DNA of 43,266 nt from Kiritimatiellia bacterium (GTDB lineage: Bacteria; Verrucomicrobiota; Kiritimatiellia; JAFGHX01). The notes under the pieces are model-generated. The model saw only the letters and a program-made list of their open reading frames with translations. It was not told where the DNA came from and searched no databases. Shown here piece by piece: positions 31,198 to 38,577 of the stretch (position 1 is its first letter; each line of letters starts with the position of its first letter). The DNA lies in assembly GCA_016929905.1 (NCBI GenBank), contig JAFGHX010000472.1:1-43266 (forward strand), given 5' to 3'. The position numbers were made by a program, and so were the translations under genes.

Positions 31198-31503
31198 TCA
31201 TGCCGGCGGGGTTGGGATTGGCGGTTCCCGGTGCCGCGCGGGCGGCTGAGCGCGCCGGCGCAGCCAGAGGAATTCCGCGACAAACAACGCCAGGGCCAGC
31301 AGCACGCTGGCGGCCGCCAGCGCGAGGAAGGCGAAAGCCGCACCGTTCTGGCTGCGCTTGCCGAGTATGGCGAAGGCAAGCCCGAGCGCCAGGAGGCAGT
31401 TGCGCGCCAGTGCGAAGATCAGCGGTTTGGAGGTGGGGCCCATCGCATGCAGCAGCGCGTCGATCGGCTGGTCCGGCGGGGTTCGCTGTCGGTCGCGTGT
31501 CAT
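31198..31503 (-). CDS. small membrane protein, two predicted helices
   Basis: A 101-aa protein with two hydrophobic segments (about residues 27-46 and 55-77), the second ending in W-L-R-R-R, and a proline-rich C-terminus. The residues before the first helix are polar. The ATG at 31503 overlaps the stop of the deaminase gene (ATGA), so it is translationally coupled to it. No family was recognised. It ends 36 bp from the converging methyltransferase gene. Confidence 0.65.
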   Translation of the reverse strand: MTRDRQRTPPDQPIDALLHAMGPTSKPLIFALARNCLLALGLAFAILGKRSQNGAAFAFLALAAASVLLALALFVAEFLWLRRRAQPPARHREPPIPTPPA

Positions 31504-31994
31504 GATCGGCTCCAGAAACCCGCGTGCACGGTCTTCGCCTCCTCCTCGAGCACCGGCCCGCGCACGGCTACCGGCCTCTTGGCATTCGCCAGAATCGTCT
31601 CGCACGGCACGACCAGACTGCCGCCCGTCAACTCGCCAAGCGTTTGCGCCGAACAGCCGTAGACGATGCTCCCGATGCCCGCCCAGTAGATGGCGCCCGT
31701 GCACATGGCGCACGGTTCGGTGCTGGCGTACACGGCGCATTCGGCAAGCGTCTCGGCGGCGAACCGGCGTGAGGCCGCGCTGACCAGGTTCAGCTCGGCA
31801 TGCCGTGTGACGTCGTTGTCCGAGACGACCGTGTTTTCCGCCCTGAGCAAGATCTCGTCGCCACGCACGAGCAGCGCGCCGAAAGGGTGGTTTCCCTTGT
31901 CCCGGGCGCGGCGCGCCAGGGCAATGGCCTCTCGTATGAAGCGCTCACGAGGCCCGTTGCCGACACCGGCGCCACTGCTTTCTCCCGTGCACAT
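31500..31994 (-). CDS. nucleoside/cytosine deaminase family protein
   Basis: A 164-aa zinc deaminase of the CDA/TadA/guanine deaminase superfamily. The catalytic H-A-E motif is in T-R-H-A-E-L-N-L-V, and the zinc cysteines are in T-E-P-C-A-M-C-T-G-A-I. The F-G-A-L-L-V substrate strand is present. The sequence E-L-T-G-G-S-L-V-V-P near the end resembles purine/guanine deaminases more than the tRNA editor TadA, but the substrate is uncertain. The ATG at 31994 has GGGAGG upstream. It is coupled to a small membrane protein gene downstream. Confidence 0.85.
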   Translation of the reverse strand: MCTGESSGAGVGNGPRERFIREAIALARRARDKGNHPFGALLVRGDEILLRAENTVVSDNDVTRHAELNLVSAASRRFAAETLAECAVYASTEPCAMCTGAIYWAGIGSIVYGCSAQTLGELTGGSLVVPCETILANAKRPVAVRGPVLEEEAKTVHAGFWSRS

Positions 31995-32398
31995 CTTTGC
32001 TGCCTCCCGGCGGCAGCGCCAAAACAGACGGCCCCTCCGGTCTGAGCCGACCCCTCTCGCCACCGTTGATCTCGATGATAGGCCGCATCCCACGCGGTAG
32101 AAAGCAAAAAAATACCGTGCATTCTAGCTGAAACCCATCCGTTACTTGTCCAGCCGCGCTCCGTTGCAACAATGATACACTCCATATGTAGTGTTGCTGC
32201 GAGAGTCTGGTTGGGACATTTTGGCTCGTCTGTTGTCGAAATTTTCGTTGGCAATGTGGACGAATTGTGGCAGATGGCAATCTGAAGGACGGGTTCTTGG
32301 CTTGGCATTCTTTTAGCGGTTGACAGGCTGACTGAGCGTGACTAGGATAACGCGGATCAATAAAGGGACCTTACAGCCAGGGAAGGGGTGTTGCAGGC
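31995..32398. other. AT-richer divergent intergenic region with palindrome
   Basis: This 404-bp gap between the deaminase and rpsU is richer in A/T than its surroundings. It holds the rpsU promoter at 32320-32348 and the interrupted palindrome ACACTCCATATGTAGTGT (32177-32194), with CATATG at its centre, which could be an operator. I see no gene and no convincing deaminase promoter. Confidence 0.5.
32320..32348 (+). promoter_or_regulatory. promoter of rpsU
   Basis: TTGACA (32320-32325), a 17-bp spacer and TAGGAT (32343-32348). The start site would be near 32355, giving a leader of about 45 bases with a GGAAGGGG ribosome site before the GTG. Confidence 0.75.
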
Positions 32399-32572
32399 GT
32401 GATTGACGTCAGGATCAAGCGCGGTGAGTCCGTTGACAGAGCTCTGAACAGGCTCAAGAAGAAGATGGACAAGGAAGGGATGATGCGCGAGATGCGTGCG
32501 CATCGTCATTACGAGAAGCCAAGCGAGAGACGGCGCCGCAAAGCGGCGCGGGCCCGTGCCAGGGCGTCCTAA
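32399..32572 (+). CDS. rpsU: 30S ribosomal protein S21
   Basis: A short gene of 57 codons starting with GTG at 32399 and ending TAA. The translation begins I-D-V-R-I-K-R-G-E-S-V-D-R-A-L-N-R-L-K-K, continues with E-M-R-A-H-R-H-Y-E-K-P-S-E-R-R-R-R-K, and ends in a basic R-A-R-A-R-A-S tail. This is a clear S21: a helix pair plus an arginine-rich tail, typically 57-71 residues. S21 binds 16S rRNA near the anti-Shine-Dalgarno platform. The gene has its own promoter and a strong terminator, so it is a one-gene unit and can be tuned apart from other ribosomal proteins. It is easily missed because of its size and GTG start. Confidence 0.93.
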   Translation: MIDVRIKRGESVDRALNRLKKKMDKEGMMREMRAHRHYEKPSERRRRKAARARARAS

Positions 32573-32601
32573 CGGACCTGGAAAAATTGTTTTCCGAGAG
32601 A

Positions 32602-32635
32602 AACTCCCCGGACTAGTGCCGGGGAGTTCTTTTTT
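32602..32635 (+). terminator. rho-independent terminator of rpsU
   Basis: A perfect 10-bp stem AACTCCCCGG/CCGGGGAGTT with a 7-base loop, followed by C and six T. It starts 30 bp behind the rpsU stop. It is the clearest terminator in the window. Confidence 0.93.
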
Positions 32636-32799
32636 GGGGCGCCCCCGTTGGCGGCCCGCTTCCTGCGTGGGCTGCCTGCCCGGGCGCATGCAGATGGGCA
32701 CGCGCTGTGTCGAGGGCCGCCTGTTTCGAACGCAGGTGTCGGCACTTGACTCTTTTCCCTCCAGCCCCGACACTAAGCGGTCCGCTGGAGGTGCAGGTG

Positions 32800-33729
32800 A
32801 TGGTGTTTGCCCTGTCAACGCGGTGGAATGCCGGCCGCCACAGTTCAGGCGAGGAGATGCTGGCCGAGATTCTGGATCTGGGCATCACGCACGTCGAACT
32901 GGGTTATGATTTGACCGTGGATCTGGTGCCCGGTGTGCTGAACATGGTGCGGCAGGGCGCGGTGGTCGTGCAGAGCGTCCACAATTTCTGTCCCGTGCCG
33001 GTTGGCGCGCCGGAGGGGCATCCGGAGCTTTTCACGCTGGCCAGTCGGGACCGTCGTATCTGGGAGGGGGCGGTATCGCACACGAAGCGCAGCATCGAAT
33101 TCTGCGCGGAAGTCGGGGCGAACGTGGTCGTGTTGCACGCCGGCAACGTGCAGATGCGCAAGCGCAGCCATCGCCTGGCCGAGCTGTGCGCCGCCGACAG
33201 GCAATATTCGACTCGATACGACAAGGTCAAGTTGAAGCTTCAAGTCGTGCGCGAGAAGAAGGTCACGAAGCAGCTCGAGGCCCTCTATCGCGGCATCGAA
33301 CGCCTGCTTCCCCTGCTGGAATCGAGCGGGGTCCGTCTGGGAATCGAGAATCTGCCGACCTGGGAGTCGATTCCGACCGAGCCCGAGCTCGTGCGGCTGT
33401 TCGACCATTTCGCCAGCGACCGGCTCTGCTACTGGCACGACATCGGGCATGGCCAGGTGCGTGAGAATCTGGGGTTCATCGGGCACGTCCGATGGCTGGA
33501 GAAACTGCAGCCCCGTCTGGCCGGCCTGCACATTCACGACGTCGGCTTTCCCGTATACGACCATCTCATGCCGCCGCGCGGGGACATCAATTTTCTTCGC
33601 TTCAAGAAATTCGCGGAGTTGGATATCATGCGGGTTTTCGAGCCGGCCCCCCGGACGCCGAAAGAGGATCTGGCCGAGGGGATACGGGTGGTGCGAGAGA
33701 TTTGGGAGCGGACGGAGCCCTCGACGTGA
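32800..33729 (+). CDS. TIM-barrel sugar isomerase/epimerase-like protein
   Basis: A 309-aa protein of the xylose isomerase-like TIM-barrel family (AP endonuclease 2 type). Likely metal ligands are E167-type in L-G-I-E-N-L, D/H in W-H-D-I-G-H and H-I-H-D-V-G; V-V-L-H-A-G is also present. The ATG at 32800 follows GGAGGTG and begins the first strand (F-A-L-S-T-R-W-N). Members isomerise or epimerise sugars or inositols, or act as DNA endonucleases; the sugar-nucleotide genes downstream favour a sugar role. It is followed after 38 bp by gmd and is likely the first gene of that operon. Confidence 0.75.
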   Translation: MVFALSTRWNAGRHSSGEEMLAEILDLGITHVELGYDLTVDLVPGVLNMVRQGAVVVQSVHNFCPVPVGAPEGHPELFTLASRDRRIWEGAVSHTKRSIEFCAEVGANVVVLHAGNVQMRKRSHRLAELCAADRQYSTRYDKVKLKLQVVREKKVTKQLEALYRGIERLLPLLESSGVRLGIENLPTWESIPTEPELVRLFDHFASDRLCYWHDIGHGQVRENLGFIGHVRWLEKLQPRLAGLHIHDVGFPVYDHLMPPRGDINFLRFKKFAELDIMRVFEPAPRTPKEDLAEGIRVVREIWERTEPST

Positions 33730-33767
33730 GTGCTCCCCGGCGAGCACGGAGAAAGGAGTCACGGCCG

Positions 33768-34754
33768 ATGAGAGCGTTGATCACGGGCATCACGGGGCAG
33801 GACGGGTCCTACCTGGCGGACCTGCTGCTGGAGAAGGGCTATACGGTGTACGGGATGGTTCGGCGTTCCAGCACGGAGACCTTCGAGCGCATCGCACACA
33901 TCAAAGACAAGCTGGAATTGAGGCAGGCGGACCTGCTGGATCAGCTTTCGCTGATCAAGCTGATGGAAGAGGTGCAGCCGGACGAGATTTACAACCTGGC
34001 GGCGATGTCGTTCGTGCCGACATCCTGGACCCAGCCGGTCTTGACGGGCGAATTCACGGGCCTGGGCGTCGTGCGCATGCTCGAGGCGATGCGGCTGGTG
34101 TGTCCGAAAGCCCGGTTCTACCAGGCGTCCAGCAGCGAGATGTTCGGCAAAGTGCAGGAAGTCCCGCAAAAGGAGACGACCCCGTTCTACCCGCGCAGCC
34201 CGTACGGGGCGGCGAAGGTCTACGGGCACTACATCACGATCAACTACCGCGAGAGCTACGACCTGTTCGCCGTTTCCGGGATCCTGTTCAACCACGAGAG
34301 CCCGCGACGCGGCAAGGAGTTCGTCACGCGCAAGATCAGCGACGGGGTCGCCCGGATCAAACTCGGATTGGCCGACGAACTGCGGATGGGGAACCTGGAC
34401 GCCGAGCGTGACTGGGGGTTTGCGGGCGATTACGTGAAGGCCATGTGGCTGATGTTGCAGCAGGACGAGCCGGACAACTACGTCATCGCGACCGGCGCCT
34501 CGCATTCGGTACGGCAGTTCATCGAGATCGCCTTCGCGCATGCGGGGCTTGACTGGCAGAAATACGTGAAGATCGACGAGCGCTTCCTGCGCCCGGCCGA
34601 GGTCGAGCACCTCACGGGCGACAGCAGCAAGGCACGCCAGACGCTGGGCTGGCGGCCGGAGGTGGATTTCGAGGGCCTGGTGGAGATGATGGTGGAGGCG
34701 GACTTGCAGCGGCTGAAGGACAGCCCGGAACCGGCCGCGGCGGCGAAGGCGTGA
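33768..34754 (+). CDS. gmd: GDP-mannose 4,6-dehydratase
   Basis: A 328-aa short-chain dehydrogenase/reductase converting GDP-D-mannose to GDP-4-keto-6-deoxymannose. Features are T-G-I-T-G-Q-D-G-S-Y-L (nucleotide loop), Y-G-M-V-R-R-S-S-T, the S-S-S-E-M-F-G strand, Y-P-R-S-P-Y-G-A-A-K with the catalytic tyrosine and lysine, F-N-H-E-S-P-R-R-G, and R-P-A-E-V-E-H-L. Together these are diagnostic for GMD rather than dTDP-glucose dehydratase. The ATG at 33768 has a GAAAGGAG site. The product would feed fucose, rhamnose (D-) or perosamine synthesis; the next gene supplies a reductase candidate. Confidence 0.92.
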   Translation: MRALITGITGQDGSYLADLLLEKGYTVYGMVRRSSTETFERIAHIKDKLELRQADLLDQLSLIKLMEEVQPDEIYNLAAMSFVPTSWTQPVLTGEFTGLGVVRMLEAMRLVCPKARFYQASSSEMFGKVQEVPQKETTPFYPRSPYGAAKVYGHYITINYRESYDLFAVSGILFNHESPRRGKEFVTRKISDGVARIKLGLADELRMGNLDAERDWGFAGDYVKAMWLMLQQDEPDNYVIATGASHSVRQFIEIAFAHAGLDWQKYVKIDERFLRPAEVEHLTGDSSKARQTLGWRPEVDFEGLVEMMVEADLQRLKDSPEPAAAAKA

Positions 34755-34845
34755 GCGGCCTCGAGTGACGAACACCGGACTGCCGGCCGCCGTTCTGCGA
34801 CATGAAGTTCTCGAGCAAGGTCCAGGTCAGAGGGAGCATGAGGCG

Positions 34846-35763
34846 ATGCGTATCCTGATTACGGGGGCGGGCGGGTTCGTCGGGCGGCACGTGATCCGGG
34901 AGCTGCTCGCACACGGTCACGAACCGCTGGCCTTTGACCTCGACCCGTCCAGGACCGTGCCGGAAGCCAAAGGCGACTACCACGGCGACCTGCGCGACCG
35001 CGCATGTATCGACGCGCTCGTCGATGAATTGAAGCCGGACGGGTGCCTGCATCTGGCCGGCATCGCGTTCGTGCCGCGCGGCGAGGAGGCGCCGGATCTG
35101 ACGTTTTCCGTGAACGTCACGGGCACGCTGCACCTGCTCGATGCGTTCAGGCGCAAGGCGCCTTCGGCGCGGATCCTCGTCGTGTCCTCGGCGACCGTAT
35201 ACGGGCCGGGTTCGACCGGCGGCCCGATTTCCGAGACGCAGTTGCTGGACCCGCGCGACATCTATTCGATCAGCAAGGCGACGGCCGATCTGACGACGCT
35301 GACCTACGCCCGGCAATACGGGATGCACACGATGACGGCCAGGCCGCTCAATCACATCGGGCCGGGCCAGTCGGACGAGTTTGTGGTCGCCTCGTTTGCC
35401 CGGCAGATCAAGGCCGTGGCGGCCGGACGGCACGAACCGGTGATCTCGGTGGGGAATCTGGCCTCTGAGCGCGACTTTACGGACGTACGCGATGTGGCCG
35501 TTGCGTACCGTTTGCTCCTGGAGAACGGCCGAGCGGGCCACGCCTACAACATCGCCACGGGCAGGCTGGTCAAGATCCAGACGGTGCTGGACCAGCTCTG
35601 CCGTCTGGCCGGCGTCCGGGTCCGTACGGAGGCGGACCCCGCCAAACACCGTCCCACGACCGCTTCACCTGTTCTGGACACCGCAAGGATCCGCGCCCAC
35701 ACCGGCTGGACACCTGCCGTTCCGCTGGACGGCACGCTCCAAGACGTCCTGGCTGCGCTATGA
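34846..35763 (+). CDS. NAD-dependent epimerase/reductase, likely GDP-6-deoxy-hexulose reductase
   Basis: A 305-aa SDR protein with T-G-A-G-G-F-V-G near residue 6-13, S-S-A-T-V-Y-G, the Y-S-I-S-K active-site pair (tyrosine and lysine), R-P-L-N-H-I-G-P-G-Q and R-D-F-T-D-V-R-D-V. The sequence and its place after gmd suggest an RMD-type GDP-4-keto-6-deoxymannose reductase (giving GDP-D-rhamnose). It is not a GDP-fucose synthase by its motifs. The ATG at 34846 was chosen for its GAGGGAG site and the nucleotide loop right after it; 27 codons upstream are open but unlike the family. Its stop overlaps the next gene by four bases. Confidence 0.78.
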   Translation: MRILITGAGGFVGRHVIRELLAHGHEPLAFDLDPSRTVPEAKGDYHGDLRDRACIDALVDELKPDGCLHLAGIAFVPRGEEAPDLTFSVNVTGTLHLLDAFRRKAPSARILVVSSATVYGPGSTGGPISETQLLDPRDIYSISKATADLTTLTYARQYGMHTMTARPLNHIGPGQSDEFVVASFARQIKAVAAGRHEPVISVGNLASERDFTDVRDVAVAYRLLLENGRAGHAYNIATGRLVKIQTVLDQLCRLAGVRVRTEADPAKHRPTTASPVLDTARIRAHTGWTPAVPLDGTLQDVLAAL

Positions 35764-37022
35764 AACGCACTCGCAAGCTCATCGGCGTGCTTATTCGGCT
35801 GGCCGTCGGCCTGGCGATCGTGGCCTATCTCGGGTACAAGATCGACCGCGGGACTGTACGCGTCGATTTCGACGTTGCCCGGGCGTCTGTCAGCGAGGGG
35901 AGCGTATACGCGGATGTCGCCAAGCCTGCCCGCCAGTTTCTTGTGATGGAGCCGATCGAGAACGGCACGCGGCTGCGTACGCTGCAAATGAGCACGGCCG
36001 AGACGCCGCCCGGCAGCGCGGGGACTCTCGGCCTGGAACGGGGGACAGGCCCCCGGCGCCTGGCCTGGCACGCGGCGAACGCCCGGCAATCCGGCCTCAG
36101 GACGGTGGGCACGCTGTTCCGCCGGCATCTGCGCCGCTGGCCCATGTGGGTCGGCGGGGTTCTGTTCATCTTTGTCGCCTTCCTTTGCGCCATCGTGCGG
36201 TGGGGCCTGCTGCTGGACGTGCAGGGGCTCAATTTGCCCTGGCGGCGGGTGTTCTGCATCTTCTATATCGGGCATTTTTTCAATTCGTTCATGCTCGGTG
36301 CCACCGGCGGCGATCTGGCCAAGGCCTACTACGTAGCCGGGCAGACCCGGCGGAAGAAGACCGAAGCGGTATCCACCGTGTTCATCGACAGGGCCGTCGG
36401 GCTCGTCGCGCTGCTGTCGTTGTCGCTGGCGATGATGGCCGTGCGCTACCGTTTCTTCCTGGAACGGCCGGCCTTGCACCTGCCGGCCTTGACCGTCCTG
36501 ATCGTGAGTCTCGGCGCCGCCGCCGGATTGGTCGTGGTCTTCGGCCGGAACGTGTTTGAGCGCTGGGGCGTGTTCCGGGCGCTCGCGGCCAGGACGGCAT
36601 TCGGTCCGATCCTGAAACGGGCTTACGATGCCTTCTTCCTGTGCCGAACCCGCCCGCGCGTGCTTGCCCTGTGCTATCTGCTTTCGCTCGGCGTGCACAC
36701 GCTGGTCATCTTGTCCTGCGTGTGGTTCGGGCGGAGCCTGGGAATCGAATTGGCCGTCTCGGACTACCTGGCGTTGTTTCCCATCATCAATGCGCTTGCG
36801 GCCGTCCCCATCACGCCCGGCGGACTGGGCGTACGCGAAGGGCTGGCCGTTCGCATGCTGGGGGCGGTTGGGGTCCCCAGTATTCAGGCGCTGCCCCTGT
36901 CGCTCATGCTCTACCTGGGGATCCTGTTGCTCAGCCTCTTTGGCGGGGTGATCTTCATGTGCCACTCCGCCGCCTCGGGGCGCACGCTGCGCGACGCGAT
37001 GGCGCAGCTCGAGGAAGAGTAG
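35760..37022 (+). CDS. flippase-like / lysylphosphatidylglycerol synthase-type membrane protein
   Basis: A 420-aa polytopic protein of the UPF0104/YbhN family. A helix lies at about 8-25, then about 90 residues of soluble loop, then seven or so further helices from 127 to the end. Family landmarks are G-H-F-F-N-S-F-M-L-G-A-T-G-G-D, A-V-S-T-V-F-I-D-R-A-V-G-L, and P-I-T-P-G-G-L-G-V-R-E-G. The ATG overlaps the stop of the epimerase gene (ATGA). The family includes lipid flippases; here it may export or modify a lipid-linked sugar made by gmd and the epimerase. The long loop after the first helix is larger than in short members. The stop codon lies inside a hairpin shared with murC. Confidence 0.82.
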   Translation: MKRTRKLIGVLIRLAVGLAIVAYLGYKIDRGTVRVDFDVARASVSEGSVYADVAKPARQFLVMEPIENGTRLRTLQMSTAETPPGSAGTLGLERGTGPRRLAWHAANARQSGLRTVGTLFRRHLRRWPMWVGGVLFIFVAFLCAIVRWGLLLDVQGLNLPWRRVFCIFYIGHFFNSFMLGATGGDLAKAYYVAGQTRRKKTEAVSTVFIDRAVGLVALLSLSLAMMAVRYRFFLERPALHLPALTVLIVSLGAAAGLVVVFGRNVFERWGVFRALAARTAFGPILKRAYDAFFLCRTRPRVLALCYLLSLGVHTLVILSCVWFGRSLGIELAVSDYLALFPIINALAAVPITPGGLGVREGLAVRMLGAVGVPSIQALPLSLMLYLGILLLSLFGGVIFMCHSAASGRTLRDAMAQLEEE

Positions 37023-37045
37023 AAGCGGCGTCCCGCCGCTTCTAC
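37019..37045. terminator. bidirectional hairpin containing both stop codons
   Basis: GTAGAAGCGGCG (37019-37030) and its exact complement CGCCGCTTCTAC (37034-37045) enclose a TCC loop. The TAG of the flippase-like gene is in the left arm and the TAG of the murC-like gene, in the other direction, is in the right arm. No T run is present on either side. It suits convergent genes but could also be a dispersed palindrome. Confidence 0.7.
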
Positions 37046-38388
37046 CTTGAGGCGCCCTGGTTCTCCTGCAGCCTGTGCAGGAGTTGACGGGCGAAGCGGG
37101 GCAGTTCAGGATCGCGTGCGCCCATGATCAAGATGGTGTCGCCGGCCCGGGCTTCGGCCAGCAGTTGCCTCGCGAGCTGTTCGTAGTTTTCGGCGTGTTT
37201 GGCCGCGACGTTCCGCCGTCCGAGGTGGGCGACAAGCGTTTGGGCCGTCACCTGCCGTTCGACCGTCCCTCCGACGTAGTAGACGGGCAGGATATAGAGA
37301 CTGTGCTCGCCACGGCAGAGCTCGGCAAACGCGTTGGCGAGCTCGTCCAGCATGTGGGCGAGCGGCGCGAACCCGTGCGGGCGCCAGACGCCGATGACGC
37401 GCCGGCGGCGGGGCACGACCGCGAGCCATGACGCGCGGATTTTCGCCGGATTGTGGGCGTAGTCGTCGACGACTTCGATCTCGCCCGCGGATCCGACGCG
37501 TTCGAGCCGGCGCTGAATGCCGCGGAATTGAGACAGGGCCTCGGCCGCCCGAGGCAGATCGATGCCGAGCCGTTCGCAGACCGTTGCCGCCAGTACGGCA
37601 TTCTCGGCGTTGTGGCGGCCGGGCAGCGCGAGGGTGAACCCGACCCCGCCGTGCATGAAGCGGCTGCCCGCCGCCGTGTCTTCATGTCGGAGGCTTTCGG
37701 CCAGTTCGCGTGGGTCCAACGGGCCCACGACCTCCCGCCGGACGCGGGCGGCGAACGCGCGGAACAACTCGTGCGTTTCCGCGAGGTCGAAATGGTCGCT
37801 GGACATGTTGGTGATGGCGGCCCAGTCGGGCGCGAACTGCAGCAGGGAACGGTCGCTCTCGTCCAGCTCCAGGATCCACAGCGGCGAGCGGCCGATCCTG
37901 ACGTTTCCGGGCCGTTCGCCGTTCGCCCAGTTCAGAACGGCGCCGCCGTTCACGACGGTCGGATCGCGGTTCGCGCATTCCAGAATCCAGCCGAGCATCC
38001 CGGTCACCGTTGTCTTGCCGGACGTGCCGGCAACGGCGACGACCGTCTTGCCCGCTGCCAGGCGGGCCAGCATGGCGCCCCTGCCCACGACGGGGACCGC
38101 GTGCCGGACGGCGGCGGCCAGATCGGGATTGTCCGGCTCGACGGCCGAACTGGCCACCACGGCGGCGGTTGCAGGCCGTACGGCGCTCCCGTCCTGAGGG
38201 GCAAGCCGCAACCCGGCTTTCCGCAGCAGGGCCAGGACGTCGAGTTCGAGGCCCATGTTCGCGTAGCGGTCCGAGCCCGACACGTCGCAATTCTGCGCAA
38301 GCAGGACCTGGGCCAGCCCGCTCATGCCGGCGCCCGCGACGCCCACGAGGTGGTAGTGGCCGGGAATGGTTGAGGGTTCAGGGTTCAT
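37042..38388 (-). CDS. murC: MurC-family ligase (UDP-N-acetylmuramate:L-alanine type)
   Basis: A 448-aa Mur ligase. The N-terminal domain has V-A-G-A-G-M-S-G-L-A (residues 17-26) and S-D-R-Y-A-N, the central domain the ATP loop A-G-T-S-G-K-T-T, and the end of the middle domain G-R-H-N-A-E-N-A and D-D-Y-A-H-N-P-A-K-I. It could add L-alanine to UDP-MurNAc, or be the recycling relative Mpl; the V-A-G-A-G start and lack of the usual early G-I-G-G-x-G-M make it somewhat divergent. The proposed ATG at 38388 has no ribosome site and lies inside heptad repeats, so the true 5' end is uncertain. A GTG at V15 would be too far in. Confidence 0.75.
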   Translation of the reverse strand: MNPEPSTIPGHYHLVGVAGAGMSGLAQVLLAQNCDVSGSDRYANMGLELDVLALLRKAGLRLAPQDGSAVRPATAAVVASSAVEPDNPDLAAAVRHAVPVVGRGAMLARLAAGKTVVAVAGTSGKTTVTGMLGWILECANRDPTVVNGGAVLNWANGERPGNVRIGRSPLWILELDESDRSLLQFAPDWAAITNMSSDHFDLAETHELFRAFAARVRREVVGPLDPRELAESLRHEDTAAGSRFMHGGVGFTLALPGRHNAENAVLAATVCERLGIDLPRAAEALSQFRGIQRRLERVGSAGEIEVVDDYAHNPAKIRASWLAVVPRRRRVIGVWRPHGFAPLAHMLDELANAFAELCRGEHSLYILPVYYVGGTVERQVTAQTLVAHLGRRNVAAKHAENYEQLARQLLAEARAGDTILIMGARDPELPRFARQLLHRLQENQGASR

Positions 38389-38562
38389 GGTTGACGCGCC
38401 GAAGAGGTCGAAAGTCGGAAGGTCAAAGGTCGAAGGTCACGGAAGGAGAGTACTCCGGACCGTACCGCCAGACTTCCGACCTTGAACCACTCCGCCTTGG
38501 ATCTTTGACCTCCTGACCTTCGACCTCCCGACCTTCGATGTTTGACCTTCGACCTTTGACGG
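38367..38562. repeat. heptad array, locus 3
   Basis: 38367-38394 is four 7-bp units (TGGTTGA, GGGTTCA, GGGTTCA, TGGTTGA) that include the murC start codon. 38406-38446 has GGTCGAA, AGTCGGA, AGGTCAA, AGGTCGA and AGGTCAC, and GTCACGGA at 38436-38443 (the complement of TCCGTGAC). 38471-38562 has the opposite type, many TTTGACC and TTCGACC units. This is the longest of the three inverted arrays. Confidence 0.85.
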
Positions 38563-38577
38563 CGCGCCCTGCGCGCC
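38561..38577 (-). terminator. hairpin after the ABC permease gene
   Basis: GGCGCGC, a CCT loop and GCGCGCC form a perfect 7-bp stem that touches the permease stop. There is no T run. Confidence 0.5.
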
